NCBI GenBank assembly: GCA_011390365.1
Contig: JAABSM010000014.1
Coordinates: 1 to 59,867, forward strand
Direction: 5' to 3'
DNA from: Gammaproteobacteria bacterium
GTDB taxonomy: Bacteria; Pseudomonadota; Gammaproteobacteria; Chromatiales; Chromatiaceae
Length of the DNA stretch: 59,867 nt
Below the pieces are notes generated by a model. It had not been told where the DNA came from. It saw only the letters and a program-made list of their open reading frames with translations, and ran no database searches. Shown one piece after another: positions 37,296-46,105 of this stretch (its first letter is position 1; each line of letters starts with the position of its first letter). The position numbers and the translations under genes were made by a program.

Positions 37296-38307
37296 ATGAA
37301 AAAGATTCTGCCATTGTTGCTTGTCAGTCTGCCACTGTGGGCCGCGCAGCCTCCCCAGTACTGGCCGCCGCGTTGGCCGACGCCGTGGCATGGGGGGCAG
37401 ATACCATCGGCGGCGGTGGCGAGCCCGTTTTCAAAGGAGGATGGGGCGGGGAAGGTCGGCGGCGCGAATGGGGGTGATGCCGCGGTCGGGACCGATGCGG
37501 GAGACGGGGAGGGGGTCGAGCAGGCGCGGGAGCGCTACTATCGGCAGGCGCTGGGGCACATGCGGCAAGGGGATTACGCCAAGGCCTATTGCCTGTGGGC
37601 GCCGTTGGCGCAGGCGGGGCATGCGGAGGCCCAGTTCAGTCTCGGTTGGATGTACCACAACGGCTATGGGCTGAATATCGACAACCGCAAGACCGTGGAG
37701 TGGTGGCAGGCGGCGGCGGAGGCGGGGCTGGCGAGCGCCGCCTTCGCGTTGGGGATGCTCTATAGTCAAGGGGATGCCCCGTTGGAGAGGGATCTCGCGA
37801 AGGCGGCGGGCTACTATCGCCAGGCCGCGGCGGCGGGTAATGACGAGGCGGTGTCGATGCTGTACCAGCTGTTCAATCAGCATCCCGACGAGATGGCGGA
37901 GGTCAGCGCCGATTGGGATCAGGCGGCGTGGAGGTCGCTGGAAGGCGGGGTGTTGCGGGTCAAGGCGGCGCGCGCCAATGTTCGAGCTGGCCCCTCGACC
38001 GAACACGACTTGCTCGACAGCCTGGCGGAGGGGGCGGAGCTGGTGAAGGTGTTCGAGCAGGGGGATTGGATCTATGCCCGGCTTGGGGAAACGGGGGAGG
38101 CCGGAGAGCCCGGCGACTGCGCGGACGCGGGCGAGCCTTCCGGCGATTGCCCCCTCCCTCACCCTCACCCCCAGCCATCTGCCGCGGGAAGCGGGGCTAT
38201 CGGAGGCGTCTCAGGGCGGGCGATTGGTCTGGATCTATTCGCCCCTGGTCGAGCCCGTCAGTTCGGAGTCCGCCGCGGCAGGGCCCGCCAGCCCGGAGGG
38301 GATGTAG
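37296..38307 (+). pseudogene. Secreted Sel1-repeat/SH3 protein with probable frameshift
   Basis: An N-terminal signal peptide (MKKILPLLLVSLPLWAA), two or three Sel1 repeats (AEAQFSLGWMYHNGYG, SAAFALGMLYSQG, NDEAVSMLYQLF) and a bacterial SH3 domain (VKAARANVRAGPSTEHDLLDS…GDWIYARLG). In frame the chain then runs 600 bp through the antisense of the lytic transglycosylase gene, which is unlikely. The next frame, ending at 38307, gives GGRLVWIYSPLVEPV, a fitting SH3 end. A frameshift around 38,100–38,190 is therefore likely, real or from sequencing. A poor ribosome-binding site lies upstream of 37296. Confidence 0.5.
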
Positions 38308-38909
38308 GCGGCGAGCAGGGTCATGCGGCTCGGCAGGCGCTGGTTCTCTTCCATCAGTGCGCGGATGCGGGTGATGTAGCCTCGGGTTTCTCGGGGCAGG
38401 TGTTCGCGGATGTGTTTCCAGTCTTTCACTTTCGCCGATTTGTAGGCCTTGCGCACCCGATAGTAGCCGGCGTTGTAGCTGGCGAAGGCCATGAACAGGC
38501 GCTCTTGTTCGGGCATCTCCTGCCATTTGCGGAACAGTTCGCGGCCGTAGTAGATGCCGGCGGCGATGTTGGCATCGGCGTCATCCAGTGTCGCGAGGTA
38601 GCGCTGGTCGCGCAGGATCTCTTCCAGCGTGGCGGGGATCAGCTGCATGATGCCGCGGGCGCCGGATTGGCTCACCGCGTCGCTGCGCAGTGCGGATTCG
38701 GCGATGGCCTGGGCCTTGAACCAGCGCCAGTCGAAGTGGGGGCCGAAGTAGCGGTTGCTGTACTTTTCGAACAGCGCATCATAGCGGTTCGGCCACTGCT
38801 GGGAATCCACCGCCGCGATGTTGGCCCAGGCGGTGGCGGACCAGAGCAGGGCCAGTAGCGCCGCCGCCAGCCATGGGTGAAGCGATTTCGTCATGGGGCG
38901 TCTCATCAT
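38235..38909 (-). CDS. Lytic transglycosylase (SLT domain)
   Basis: Periplasmic peptidoglycan-cleaving enzyme of 224 residues with a signal peptide (LHPWLAAALLALLWSATAWA) and an SLT domain. The catalytic glutamate is in AQAIAESALRSDAVSQSGARG, followed by IMQLIPATLEEI and the AGIYYGRELF and FASYNAGYYRV blocks. MltF/Slt-like family. The start could also be the ATG at 38894 (MTKSLHPW). It converges on and overlaps the Sel1/SH3 gene by about 70 bp. Confidence 0.85.
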   Translation of the reverse strand: MMRRPMTKSLHPWLAAALLALLWSATAWANIAAVDSQQWPNRYDALFEKYSNRYFGPHFDWRWFKAQAIAESALRSDAVSQSGARGIMQLIPATLEEILRDQRYLATLDDADANIAAGIYYGRELFRKWQEMPEQERLFMAFASYNAGYYRVRKAYKSAKVKDWKHIREHLPRETRGYITRIRALMEENQRLPSRMTLLAAYIPSGLAGPAAADSELTGSTRGE

Positions 38910-39049
38910 TCCGTCGAGTTAAAATATTCGACTATTCTAATATATATTCCCGAGGATTGCACCCCCTATTTCCGATATCGAAGCAGGGTACGGGTTGCGG
39001 TATCATGGTTCGCCTGTTACAGGCCGCGTTTGTTACTCCGGTGACGCGC

Positions 39050-39147
39050 TAGTGCCGCACCCGCCAAGTGACTATGAATAATGCGGGGCATAGGGTGTTG
39101 ATTTTTATATAAATAGTGTTGTTGCTTATTTAGCGGGTGCGGCACTA
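39050..39147 (+). mobile_element. 98-bp MITE-like element, copy A
   Basis: A 98-bp segment bounded by TAGTGCCGCACCCGCCAA and TTAGCGGGTGCGGCACTA, imperfect terminal inverted repeats ending in TA. The interior is AT-rich (GTTGATTTTTATATAAATAG). An inverted copy lies at 41937–42034. TA at both ends fits IS630/mariner-type target duplication, but no transposase is nearby. Sits in the 332-bp gap before larC; the rest of that gap shows nothing else. Confidence 0.7.
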
Positions 39148-39241
39148 GGGTGGAATTTCGGCTTGCCGAAACATAAAATAAATCAGGATTCAGGAGTGCC
39201 AGTCCGCGTAAGGAGTGGCGCTCCCACGCTTGGAAAGAAGT

Positions 39242-40414
39242 ATGCATCTACATATCAATCCGGTCGGCGGTCTGGCTGGCGACATGTTCTGCGCGGCGTT
39301 GCTGGACCTGGATCCGGACGCCTTCGAACCGCTGTTGCGGGCGCTGGATGCGTTGGCCCCGCCGCCGGATCTCGGCGTGCGCGTGAGCGAGGTCGACGGG
39401 GTGCTGCGGGGGCGGCGCTTTCTGGTCAGCCAGCACGGCGGCGGGGACGGCGACGGGCATCACCACCATACCCACTACAGCGCCATTCGTCGGTTGTTGG
39501 ATCAGGCGTCGTTGCAAGACGGCGTGAGGGCGCGGGCGCAGCGGATCTTTCGGCTGCTGGCGGAGGCGGAGGCGTATATCCACGGGGTGGAGGTCGACAA
39601 GGTCGCCTTTCACGAGGTGGGCAACTGGGACTCCATCGTCGACATCGTCTCCGCCGCCTGGCTGCTGGAGCGGCTGGGGATCACCGGCGTCAGTTGCCAA
39701 CCCTTGCCCCTGGGCGGCGGGCGGGTGAAGACCGCGCACGGTCTGTTGCCGGTGCCCGCGCCGGCCACCGCGCGTCTGCTGGAGGGGATGGAGCTGGTGG
39801 ACGACGGCGTCTCCGGCGAGCGCGTCACGCCTACCGGCGCGGCGATCCTCAAGTCGCTGGCCGCCGATTTTCGCCGCTGTGGCGCGGGGCGCTTGCGGGC
39901 CAGCGGTTACGGCTTCGGGACCCGGGCGTTGCCGGGGCTGCCCAATTGCATCCAGGCCAGTCTGATCGAGGCGAGCGAGGCCGGGAGCGGCGGTGATCGG
40001 GTCTGGGAGATCGCCTTCGAGGTGGATGACCAGAGCCCCGAGGATCTGGCCCTGGGGCTGGACAAGATTCGCGCCGTGGATGGCGTGCTGGATGTCACCA
40101 GCTTCAGCGGCATCGGCAAGCAGGGGCGCATGGTGATGTCGCTACGCGTCCTCGTCGCGCCGCGGGCGAAAGAGGCGGCGGTGCGCGCCTGTTTTCTGCA
40201 AACCGCCACCATCGGCCTGCGCATCGGCGAGGCGGAGCGGCGGCTGCTGCCCCGGGAGCAGGGGCGAATAGGGTTGCAGGGGCGCGAGCTGGAGGTCAAG
40301 CGGGTGACCCGCCCCGACGGCTCGGTGACCGCCAAGGTGGAGAGCCGCAGCCTCGACGAGGCGGAGGACTATCGGCAGCGAGGCCAGTGGCGACGTCGCG
40401 GGGAGGAGGCATGA
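39242..40414 (+). CDS. larC: LarC nickel-pincer cofactor cyclometallase
   Basis: LarC inserts nickel into the pyridinium-3,5-bisthiocarboxylic acid mononucleotide to finish the nickel-pincer (NPN) cofactor. It has 390 residues. MHLHINPVGGLAGDMFCAAL is the family start, with the histidine-rich DGDGHHHHTHY segment that probably binds nickel, and KVAFHEVGNWDSIVDIV. Start ATG 39242 follows GGAAAGAAG; a GTG further up is not needed. It overlaps larE by 4 bp. First gene of larC-larE-larB. Confidence 0.9.
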   Translation: MHLHINPVGGLAGDMFCAALLDLDPDAFEPLLRALDALAPPPDLGVRVSEVDGVLRGRRFLVSQHGGGDGDGHHHHTHYSAIRRLLDQASLQDGVRARAQRIFRLLAEAEAYIHGVEVDKVAFHEVGNWDSIVDIVSAAWLLERLGITGVSCQPLPLGGGRVKTAHGLLPVPAPATARLLEGMELVDDGVSGERVTPTGAAILKSLAADFRRCGAGRLRASGYGFGTRALPGLPNCIQASLIEASEAGSGGDRVWEIAFEVDDQSPEDLALGLDKIRAVDGVLDVTSFSGIGKQGRMVMSLRVLVAPRAKEAAVRACFLQTATIGLRIGEAERRLLPREQGRIGLQGRELEVKRVTRPDGSVTAKVESRSLDEAEDYRQRGQWRRRGEEA

Positions 40415-41250
40415 GCGAGGTAACGGCCGGCGAGCTGGAGCAGAAGCGGCGGGCGCTGATCGCCCTGCTGCACGAGATGGGCGCGGTGCGCATCGCCGTC
40501 AGCGGCGGCGTCGACAGCATGACCCTGGCGCTACTGGGCGCCCGCGAATTGGGGGATTCCGCGCTGATCTGTCACGCCCTGTCGCCGGCGGTGCCGGCGG
40601 AGGCCAGCGCGCGGGTGCGGGCGATGGCCGGTAGCGAGGGCTGGCGGCTGCTGGAGCTGGAGGCGGGGGAGTTCGCCGATGAGGCCTATCTCGCCAATCC
40701 CCATGACCGTTGCTATTTCTGCAAGAGCAATCTCTATCGCGCCATCGCCGCCGTTGCGGAGGGGGCAAGCGGGGAGGGCGCGATCCTCTCCGGCGCGAAC
40801 CTGGACGACCTCGCCGACTATCGCCCCGGCTTGCGGGCGGCGGCGGAGCGGGGGGTGCGCCACCCCTTCGTCGAGTGCCGTATCACCAAGGCGGAGATTC
40901 GCGCCCTGTGCCGGGAACTGGGCCATCCCGATCTCGCCGATCTGCCCGCCTCGCCCTGTCTCTCCAGTCGCGTCGAGACGGGGATTCCCATCGACGCCGA
41001 CCAGCTCGCCTTCATCCACCGGGTGGAGCGGCGGCTGCGGGCGGTGTTGCCGTCGGCGGCGGTACGCTGCCGGGTGCGCCGCGACGCGGTCGCCATCGAG
41101 CTGGAAGCCGCCGCCCTGGCGTCCCTCGACCCGGCGCGGCGCGACCAGTGGCGGCGGGAGATCGAGGCCCTCAAGCAGGGCCTGGAGCTGCCGCAACGCC
41201 TGTTGTTTGAAACTTATCGTATGGGGAGCGCCTTTGTCAGACCAGAATGA
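40411..41250 (+). CDS. larE: LarE sulfur transferase for NPN cofactor
   Basis: LarE adenylates and sulfurates the pyridinium ring using a PP-loop ATPase. It has 279 residues with the PP-loop AVSGGVDSMTLALLG. DRCYFCKSNLY and ASPCLSSRVETG supply three cysteines; LarE types with three cysteines hold a [4Fe-4S] cluster that donates sulfur, unlike the Lactobacillus plantarum enzyme, which uses up one cysteine. The start ATG 40411 overlaps the larC stop (ATGA). Confidence 0.88.
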   Translation: MSEVTAGELEQKRRALIALLHEMGAVRIAVSGGVDSMTLALLGARELGDSALICHALSPAVPAEASARVRAMAGSEGWRLLELEAGEFADEAYLANPHDRCYFCKSNLYRAIAAVAEGASGEGAILSGANLDDLADYRPGLRAAAERGVRHPFVECRITKAEIRALCRELGHPDLADLPASPCLSSRVETGIPIDADQLAFIHRVERRLRAVLPSAAVRCRVRRDAVAIELEAAALASLDPARRDQWRREIEALKQGLELPQRLLFETYRMGSAFVRPE

Positions 41251-41920
41251 ATCTTCACGGGAGGCGGTGCTCGACTTCGAGCGGGCGTCGCGTATCGGCC
41301 TCGATGAGGCGGTATTCTGCACGCGCAAGAGCGCGCCCCAGATCGAATCGATCCTGCGCGCCTTCGACGCCCGCGATACCGCCTGCCTGTTGACCCATCT
41401 CGACCCGGAGAAGGTCGCCGCGCTGGCGAGGGAGCTGCGCGCCAAGCTCGATTTCGACCCGGTCTCCGGCACCGCCTTCTTTCGCGACCCCGCGCCAAAG
41501 CCGCGAGCGCTGAAGGTCGCCATCGTCAGCGGCGGCACCTCGGACGCGCCGGTGGTGCGGGAAGCCGCGCGCACCCTCGCCTTCTACGGTGTCGAAGCGA
41601 CCCTCTTCCAGGACGTGGGGGTGACCGGCCTGTGGCGCCTCACCGAACGGCTGGAGGCGCTGCGCGCCTACCCGATCATCATCGCCGTAGCCGGCATGGA
41701 GGGGGCGATCTTCTCGGTGCTCGGCGGCTTGGTCGACTCTCTGATCATCGCCGTACCCACCTCGGTCGGCTATGGCGTCGCCCCGGACGGCGAACTCGCC
41801 CTCCACTCCGCGCTGGGGAGCTGCGCGCCGGGGATCGTGGTGACCAATATCGACAATGGTTTTGGCGCGGCTTGCGCGGCCTTGCGGGTGGCGAACCGGT
41901 TTTCGACGCGGGAGCGATAA
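41234..41920 (+). CDS. larB: LarB, NCAIR mutase-like carboxylase for NPN cofactor
   Basis: LarB carboxylates nicotinic acid adenine dinucleotide, the first step of the NPN pathway, using a PurE-like fold. It has 228 residues from a TTG start at 41234 (LSDQNESSREAVLDFERASR), preceded by GGGGAGCG and overlapping larE by 17 bp. The PurE-like core is VAIVSGGTSDAPVVREAART, and IAVAGMEGAIFSVLGGLVDS with VPTSVGYG. No larA is adjacent, so the cofactor serves another enzyme. The MITE copy B begins 17 bp after it. Confidence 0.88.
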   Translation: MSDQNESSREAVLDFERASRIGLDEAVFCTRKSAPQIESILRAFDARDTACLLTHLDPEKVAALARELRAKLDFDPVSGTAFFRDPAPKPRALKVAIVSGGTSDAPVVREAARTLAFYGVEATLFQDVGVTGLWRLTERLEALRAYPIIIAVAGMEGAIFSVLGGLVDSLIIAVPTSVGYGVAPDGELALHSALGSCAPGIVVTNIDNGFGAACAALRVANRFSTRER

Positions 41921-41936
41921 TTGTAAAGAAAGCAGC

Positions 41937-42034
41937 TAGTGCAGCACCCGCCAAATAAGCAATAACACTATTTATATAAAAATCAATGCCCTATGCCCCG
42001 CATTATTCATGGTCACTTGGCGGGTGCCGCACTA
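41937..42034 (-). mobile_element. 98-bp MITE-like element, copy B (inverted)
   Basis: TAGTGCAGCACCCGCCAAAT starts and GGCGGGTGCCGCACTA ends a 98-bp segment that is the inverse of copy A (39050–39147), with few differences. The pair brackets larC-larE-larB. Confidence 0.7.
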
Positions 42035-42119
42035 ACCACAGATGCGCAGAGCCTGCCCTTGGCAGGGTATCAGTGCATCTCTACTGGGATTCCGGGGCTT
42101 GAAACATGCCCGGAGCGGC

Positions 42120-42177
42120 GGAGCGCTCGGCTTGACGCGCCATTCAGGCTCCGTTGGCGAGTCAAGCCTCGCGCTCC
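42120..42177. repeat. Long hairpin repeat, copy 1
   Basis: GGAGCGCTCGGCTTGACGCG (42120–42139) pairs with CGAGTCAAGCCTCGCGCTCC (42158–42177) with few mismatches. A second copy is at 47210–47265, and half of it is at 35770–35791. It lies after larB, in front of the FimX-like gene stop. Confidence 0.6.
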
Positions 42178-42280
42178 GCGGTTCGTGCGCCACGGTTCGG
42201 GCTGCGCGAAAGCCGGGGATGCGTGGTTAGCGACTCTTGCCCATCAGGAACAACAGGCGTGACAGACGCGGTTTGTCACG

Positions 42281-44404
42281 TCAGAAGCTGCTGAAGTCGA
42301 AGTTGATGTTCTCCGAGGGCTCTTGCAGGTAGTAGCCCTGGATGTAGTTGACGCCGATGGTCCATAGCACCGCGAGGCTGTTGGCGTCTTCCACGCCTAC
42401 CGCGACGCTCTTCATCTCGAACTCTCGCACCGCGTTGGCCAGTTCCGTCAGTTCGTCCTGGCGCTTCTGGTCGGTGGCGAGGCCGTTGGCGAAGTACTTG
42501 TCCATCTTGACGTAGTCGATGGGCAGGTGCTTGAGCAGGGTCTCGTATTTGGGCAGGCGGCCGAAGCGGTCGACGGCGAGCTGGCAGCCGATCTTCTTGA
42601 GGCCTTCCATCAGCTTTTTCGCCTTCTGGGTGTGGGCGCGCATGTCCTCTTCGTGGATCTGGAAGGTGATCCAGGCGCCGCGCGCCTCCATGTCCCTCAG
42701 GCAATCGCAGATCCACAGCAACAGCGAATCGTCGTTGATGGTTTGCGCCGAGAGGGTGATGAAGAAGACCACCTTGCGCCCATCCTTGCGCTGCTTGACC
42801 AGCTCGGTGACGGCGTGGGAGATCACCCAGCGGTCGACCTTGCCCATTAGTTCGCCCCGCTCCGCGTAGGTGAGGAAGTTCTCGGGGAAGATCTCCTGGT
42901 CCTTGTTGTCGAGCAGGCGCAGCATGACCTGGTAGTTCTCCCGTGAATCCCCCTCCAGGCTGACCAGCGGCTGGTAGACCAGCTTGAACTTGTCGTGGTC
43001 GATGGCGTATTCGATCATCTCCCGCATCTGGTTGTCGTCGACGCCGGCGGCGTCGGCGTCCTTGCCTTTGGCCTTGGAGGCCAGCGCCTGGGCGGCGTCA
43101 TACAAGGCGACCCGGTTGCCGCCGTCACCATGGGCCGAGGAGCAGGCGTTGTAACCCTGGTTGATGAGGGCCTGGGGATCCTTGCTCTTGGCGGAGAAGA
43201 TGGCGACGCCGATGCTGCATGTGGGTTGCAGGGCCTGGCCGATGGACTGGTAGAGGTGGTCGTCCACCGCCAGCCGGATCTTTTCGCCGAACTCCTTGGC
43301 CGATTCCGTCTTGCCCTGGTCCGTGAGCATGGTGAAGGTGTGCTCGCCGAAGCGGGCGAGGTAGTCGTTATCGCCCATCTGGCTGGAGATGATCTCGGTG
43401 ATCTCCTTGAGCGCGGCGTCGCCGGCGCTGACGCCGCCCTTGGAGCGGATCTCTTGCAGGTTGTCGACGAGGATGTAGAGCATCGCCTGGGGATTGCGCG
43501 AACTCTCGGGCAGTTCGGTGATCTCCTCCAGCTTCTCCAGGAAGGTGTCCCGATTGGGCAGGCCGGTGAGGGAGTCCATGGCGCTGAGCTGGCGCAGCTT
43601 CTTCTCCAGCTCCTTGCTGTCGGAGCGGTCGTGGATGATCACCTGGGTGCAGGGTTCGCCCTCGATGGTGGCGGGGGAGAACTCCATCTCGGCGTCGAAG
43701 GTATTGCCGTCGCTGGAGCGGCAGTGCAGGCTGAGCTTGTTTTCCTCGTTCTTGCCGCGGGCGAGAGAGCGCAGGAAGGCCTTGAATGGCTTGATGTCCT
43801 CCGGCGCGACCATGTCCATGATCGGCATCCCCATCAGGTCATCCATGTCGACGTAGCCGAACATGTCCAGGTAGCTCTTGTTGGCGTGGATGTACATCCC
43901 TTCGTGGACGTAGGCGATGGCATCCCGGGAGTTTTCCACCAGCAGGGTCGCCCGCTCTTCCGATTCCCGCAGCTGGTTGCGTAACTCGGCCAGCTGCTGA
44001 CGATCGCGGTAGGCGTGGATCTCCCGCACCGCGGCCAGGTGCAGGTGGTCGCGCTCGGAGGCGATCACCACATCCCGGGCGCCCAGACGCATCGCGTTGA
44101 ACATGAGTTTTTCGTCTTTCCCCTTTTTGGCGATGACGATCAGCGGCACGCCCGGGCGGTGTTCGCCAGCCAGGCGAATCGCCTGCTCCATCTCTATGCC
44201 CTTGGTATTTTCGCCATAGAAGATCATGTCGAACTCTTCGTCCGACTTGAGCGTCTCCTCCAGCTGCTCCAGGTTATCCAGCCGCGTGGGGTGGGTGGGG
44301 TAGCCGGCATTGCGCAAGATGGTGGCAAAGGTGTCCGTATCCGACAGCGACTCTTCGATGACCAGGAGGTTGATCGCCTCTTCCGACTGCATGGATCTGT
44401 TCAT
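42281..44404 (-). CDS. FimX-like REC-PAS-GGDEF-EAL protein with degenerate motifs
   Basis: A 707-residue protein. Roughly residues 10–130 are receiver-like (LLVIEESLSDTDTFATIL), 150–270 PAS (LLVENSRDAIAYVHEGMYI), 275–440 GGDEF (MDSLTGLPNRDTFLEKL) and 460–707 EAL. The GGDEF site reads FGEHT and the EAL site QVML, so neither enzyme activity is expected; FimX of Pseudomonas is like this and binds c-di-GMP to control type IV pilus assembly. I chose ATG 44404 (MNRSMQSEEAINLLVIEE) with AGGGAA upstream; codons further up read into the epmB gene's antisense. Stands alone between larB and epmB. Confidence 0.75.
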   Translation of the reverse strand: MNRSMQSEEAINLLVIEESLSDTDTFATILRNAGYPTHPTRLDNLEQLEETLKSDEEFDMIFYGENTKGIEMEQAIRLAGEHRPGVPLIVIAKKGKDEKLMFNAMRLGARDVVIASERDHLHLAAVREIHAYRDRQQLAELRNQLRESEERATLLVENSRDAIAYVHEGMYIHANKSYLDMFGYVDMDDLMGMPIMDMVAPEDIKPFKAFLRSLARGKNEENKLSLHCRSSDGNTFDAEMEFSPATIEGEPCTQVIIHDRSDSKELEKKLRQLSAMDSLTGLPNRDTFLEKLEEITELPESSRNPQAMLYILVDNLQEIRSKGGVSAGDAALKEITEIISSQMGDNDYLARFGEHTFTMLTDQGKTESAKEFGEKIRLAVDDHLYQSIGQALQPTCSIGVAIFSAKSKDPQALINQGYNACSSAHGDGGNRVALYDAAQALASKAKGKDADAAGVDDNQMREMIEYAIDHDKFKLVYQPLVSLEGDSRENYQVMLRLLDNKDQEIFPENFLTYAERGELMGKVDRWVISHAVTELVKQRKDGRKVVFFITLSAQTINDDSLLLWICDCLRDMEARGAWITFQIHEEDMRAHTQKAKKLMEGLKKIGCQLAVDRFGRLPKYETLLKHLPIDYVKMDKYFANGLATDQKRQDELTELANAVREFEMKSVAVGVEDANSLAVLWTIGVNYIQGYYLQEPSENINFDFSSF

Positions 44405-44517
44405 GGGTTCCCTGTTGATGCCTTTGAATTCCGCAGTTTGCCGGATTGTACCAAAAATCGTCGGCTGCGTTAGCGTCAAATGTGACGAAATTTCGCAATT
44501 CCTTTGATTGGGCTTCG

Positions 44518-45534
44518 TCAAATCGGCGTTTTACTCGCCTGCCCAGGAATTTCTCTTACCAGTCTTGGGACGAGGTATCCGGGCAGGCGGCGGCGCATGT
44601 CGGCCACCAGTTGCCGCGCCTGCGCCTCTTCCACTTCGAAGTGGGCGGCCCCGGCGACCCGGTCGAGGAGGTGGAGGTAGTAGGGGAGCACGCCGTGCTC
44701 GAACAGCCGCTCGCTGAGCGCGGTCAGGGCATCGCCGTCGTCGTTGACGCCCCTGAGCAGGACGCTCTGATTGAGCAGGGTGATCCCGGCGGAGCGCAGT
44801 CGCGCCAGCGGCGCGGCGACGCCAGGAGCCAGCTCCCGGGCATGGTTGGCGTGCAGCACCAGGGTCGCGGGCAGTCGCGAGCGTTGCAGCAGCGCCGCAA
44901 GTTCCTCGGTAACCCGGGCCGGGATCACCAGTGGCATGCGGCTGTGAATGCGCAGGCGACGCAGCTGGGGAATGGCATCGAGGCGGGCGATGAGCGCGGC
45001 GAGCCGCTCATCATCCGCCATCAACGGGTCGCCGCCGCTGAGGATCACCTCGCTGATGCTGGCGTCGCCGCGGATCGCCATCAGCGCCTCTTCCATGGCG
45101 CGGGCGGTGAGCAGCGGTGCGTCATGGGGGTAGTTGCGGCGAAAGCAGTAGCGGCAGTGAATGGGGCAGGCGGAGGTGAGCATCAGCAGCGCCCGCCCGT
45201 GATACTTGCGCAACACGCCGGGGGCGCGGCGGGCGGCGCGATCGCCGACCGGGTCGGCGCTGAATCCCGGCTGCGCGCGTCCCTCATCGGTCAGGGGCCA
45301 GACTTGGCGCAACAGCGGATCCCGGGGGGCGCCCTTGTCGATCAGCGCGGCGAACTCGCGGGGTACCCGCAAGCGAAAGCCGTGCTCCGATGTCGCCGTC
45401 TCCTCCCCAGGCAGGGCCAGAAACTCGCGCAATTGCGAGGGCTTCTCGAAGGCGTGGCTCAACGATGACTGCCAATGGGCCGGGCTTCGCGGTACAATGG
45501 CGGGTTTATCCGGTTTGTCAGTAGAGGACATCAT
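44518..45534 (-). CDS. epmB: EF-P beta-lysylation protein EpmB
   Basis: Radical-SAM lysine 2,3-aminomutase-like enzyme that makes (R)-beta-lysine for EF-P. It has 338 residues with the radical-SAM cysteines in [11 protein letters not shown]. Also [19 protein letters not shown] and [13 protein letters not shown]. Divergent from efp; the two start codons overlap (CAT at 45532–45534 against ATG at 45533–45535). The cassette with efp and epmA is complete apart from epmC, which is often elsewhere. Confidence 0.93.
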   Translation of the reverse strand: MMSSTDKPDKPAIVPRSPAHWQSSLSHAFEKPSQLREFLALPGEETATSEHGFRLRVPREFAALIDKGAPRDPLLRQVWPLTDEGRAQPGFSADPVGDRAARRAPGVLRKYHGRALLMLTSACPIHCRYCFRRNYPHDAPLLTARAMEEALMAIRGDASISEVILSGGDPLMADDERLAALIARLDAIPQLRRLRIHSRMPLVIPARVTEELAALLQRSRLPATLVLHANHARELAPGVAAPLARLRSAGITLLNQSVLLRGVNDDGDALTALSERLFEHGVLPYYLHLLDRVAGAAHFEVEEAQARQLVADMRRRLPGYLVPRLVREIPGQASKTPI

Positions 45535-46105
45535 GGCGAGTTACAGCACAAGCGAATTCAAGGGCGGACTGAAGATCATGCTGGACGGGGACCCCTGTTC
45601 CATCATCGAAAACGAGTTCGTCAAGCCGGGCAAGGGCCAGGCCTTCAACCGTGTCCGAATCCGCAATCTCAAGACGGGACGGGTGATCGAGCGCACCTTC
45701 AAGTCCGGCGACTCGGTGGAGGCGGCGGACGTGATGGAGTACAACCTCCAGTATCTGTACAACGACGGCGAATTCTGGCACTTCATGGACCCCGACTCGT
45801 TCGAGCAATACCAGGCCGACGCGGCGGCCGTGGGTGAATCCGTCAACTGGCTCAAGGATCAGGACATGTGCGCCGTGACCCTGTGGAACGGCACACCGCT
45901 GATCGTCGAGCCGCCCAACTTCGTGATTCTCACCATCACCGAGACCGATCCGGGCCTCAAGGGCGACACCTCTGGCGGCGGCAACAAGCCGGCGACGCTG
46001 GAGACCGGGGCGGTGGTCAAGGTGCCGCTGTTCGTTCAGACCGGCGACGTGATCAAGGTGGATACCCGTTCCGGCGAATATGTCTCTCGCGCCAAGGAAG
46101 AGTGA
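45533..46105 (+). CDS. efp: Elongation factor P
   Basis: Translation factor that rescues ribosomes at polyproline stretches. It has 190 residues. [20 protein letters not shown] is the start; the modified lysine is in [14 protein letters not shown] (K34-type position). It is modified by EpmA and EpmB, both beside it. Overlaps epmA by 4 bp (GTGA). Confidence 0.96.
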   Translation: MASYSTSEFKGGLKIMLDGDPCSIIENEFVKPGKGQAFNRVRIRNLKTGRVIERTFKSGDSVEAADVMEYNLQYLYNDGEFWHFMDPDSFEQYQADAAAVGESVNWLKDQDMCAVTLWNGTPLIVEPPNFVILTITETDPGLKGDTSGGGNKPATLETGAVVKVPLFVQTGDVIKVDTRSGEYVSRAKEE

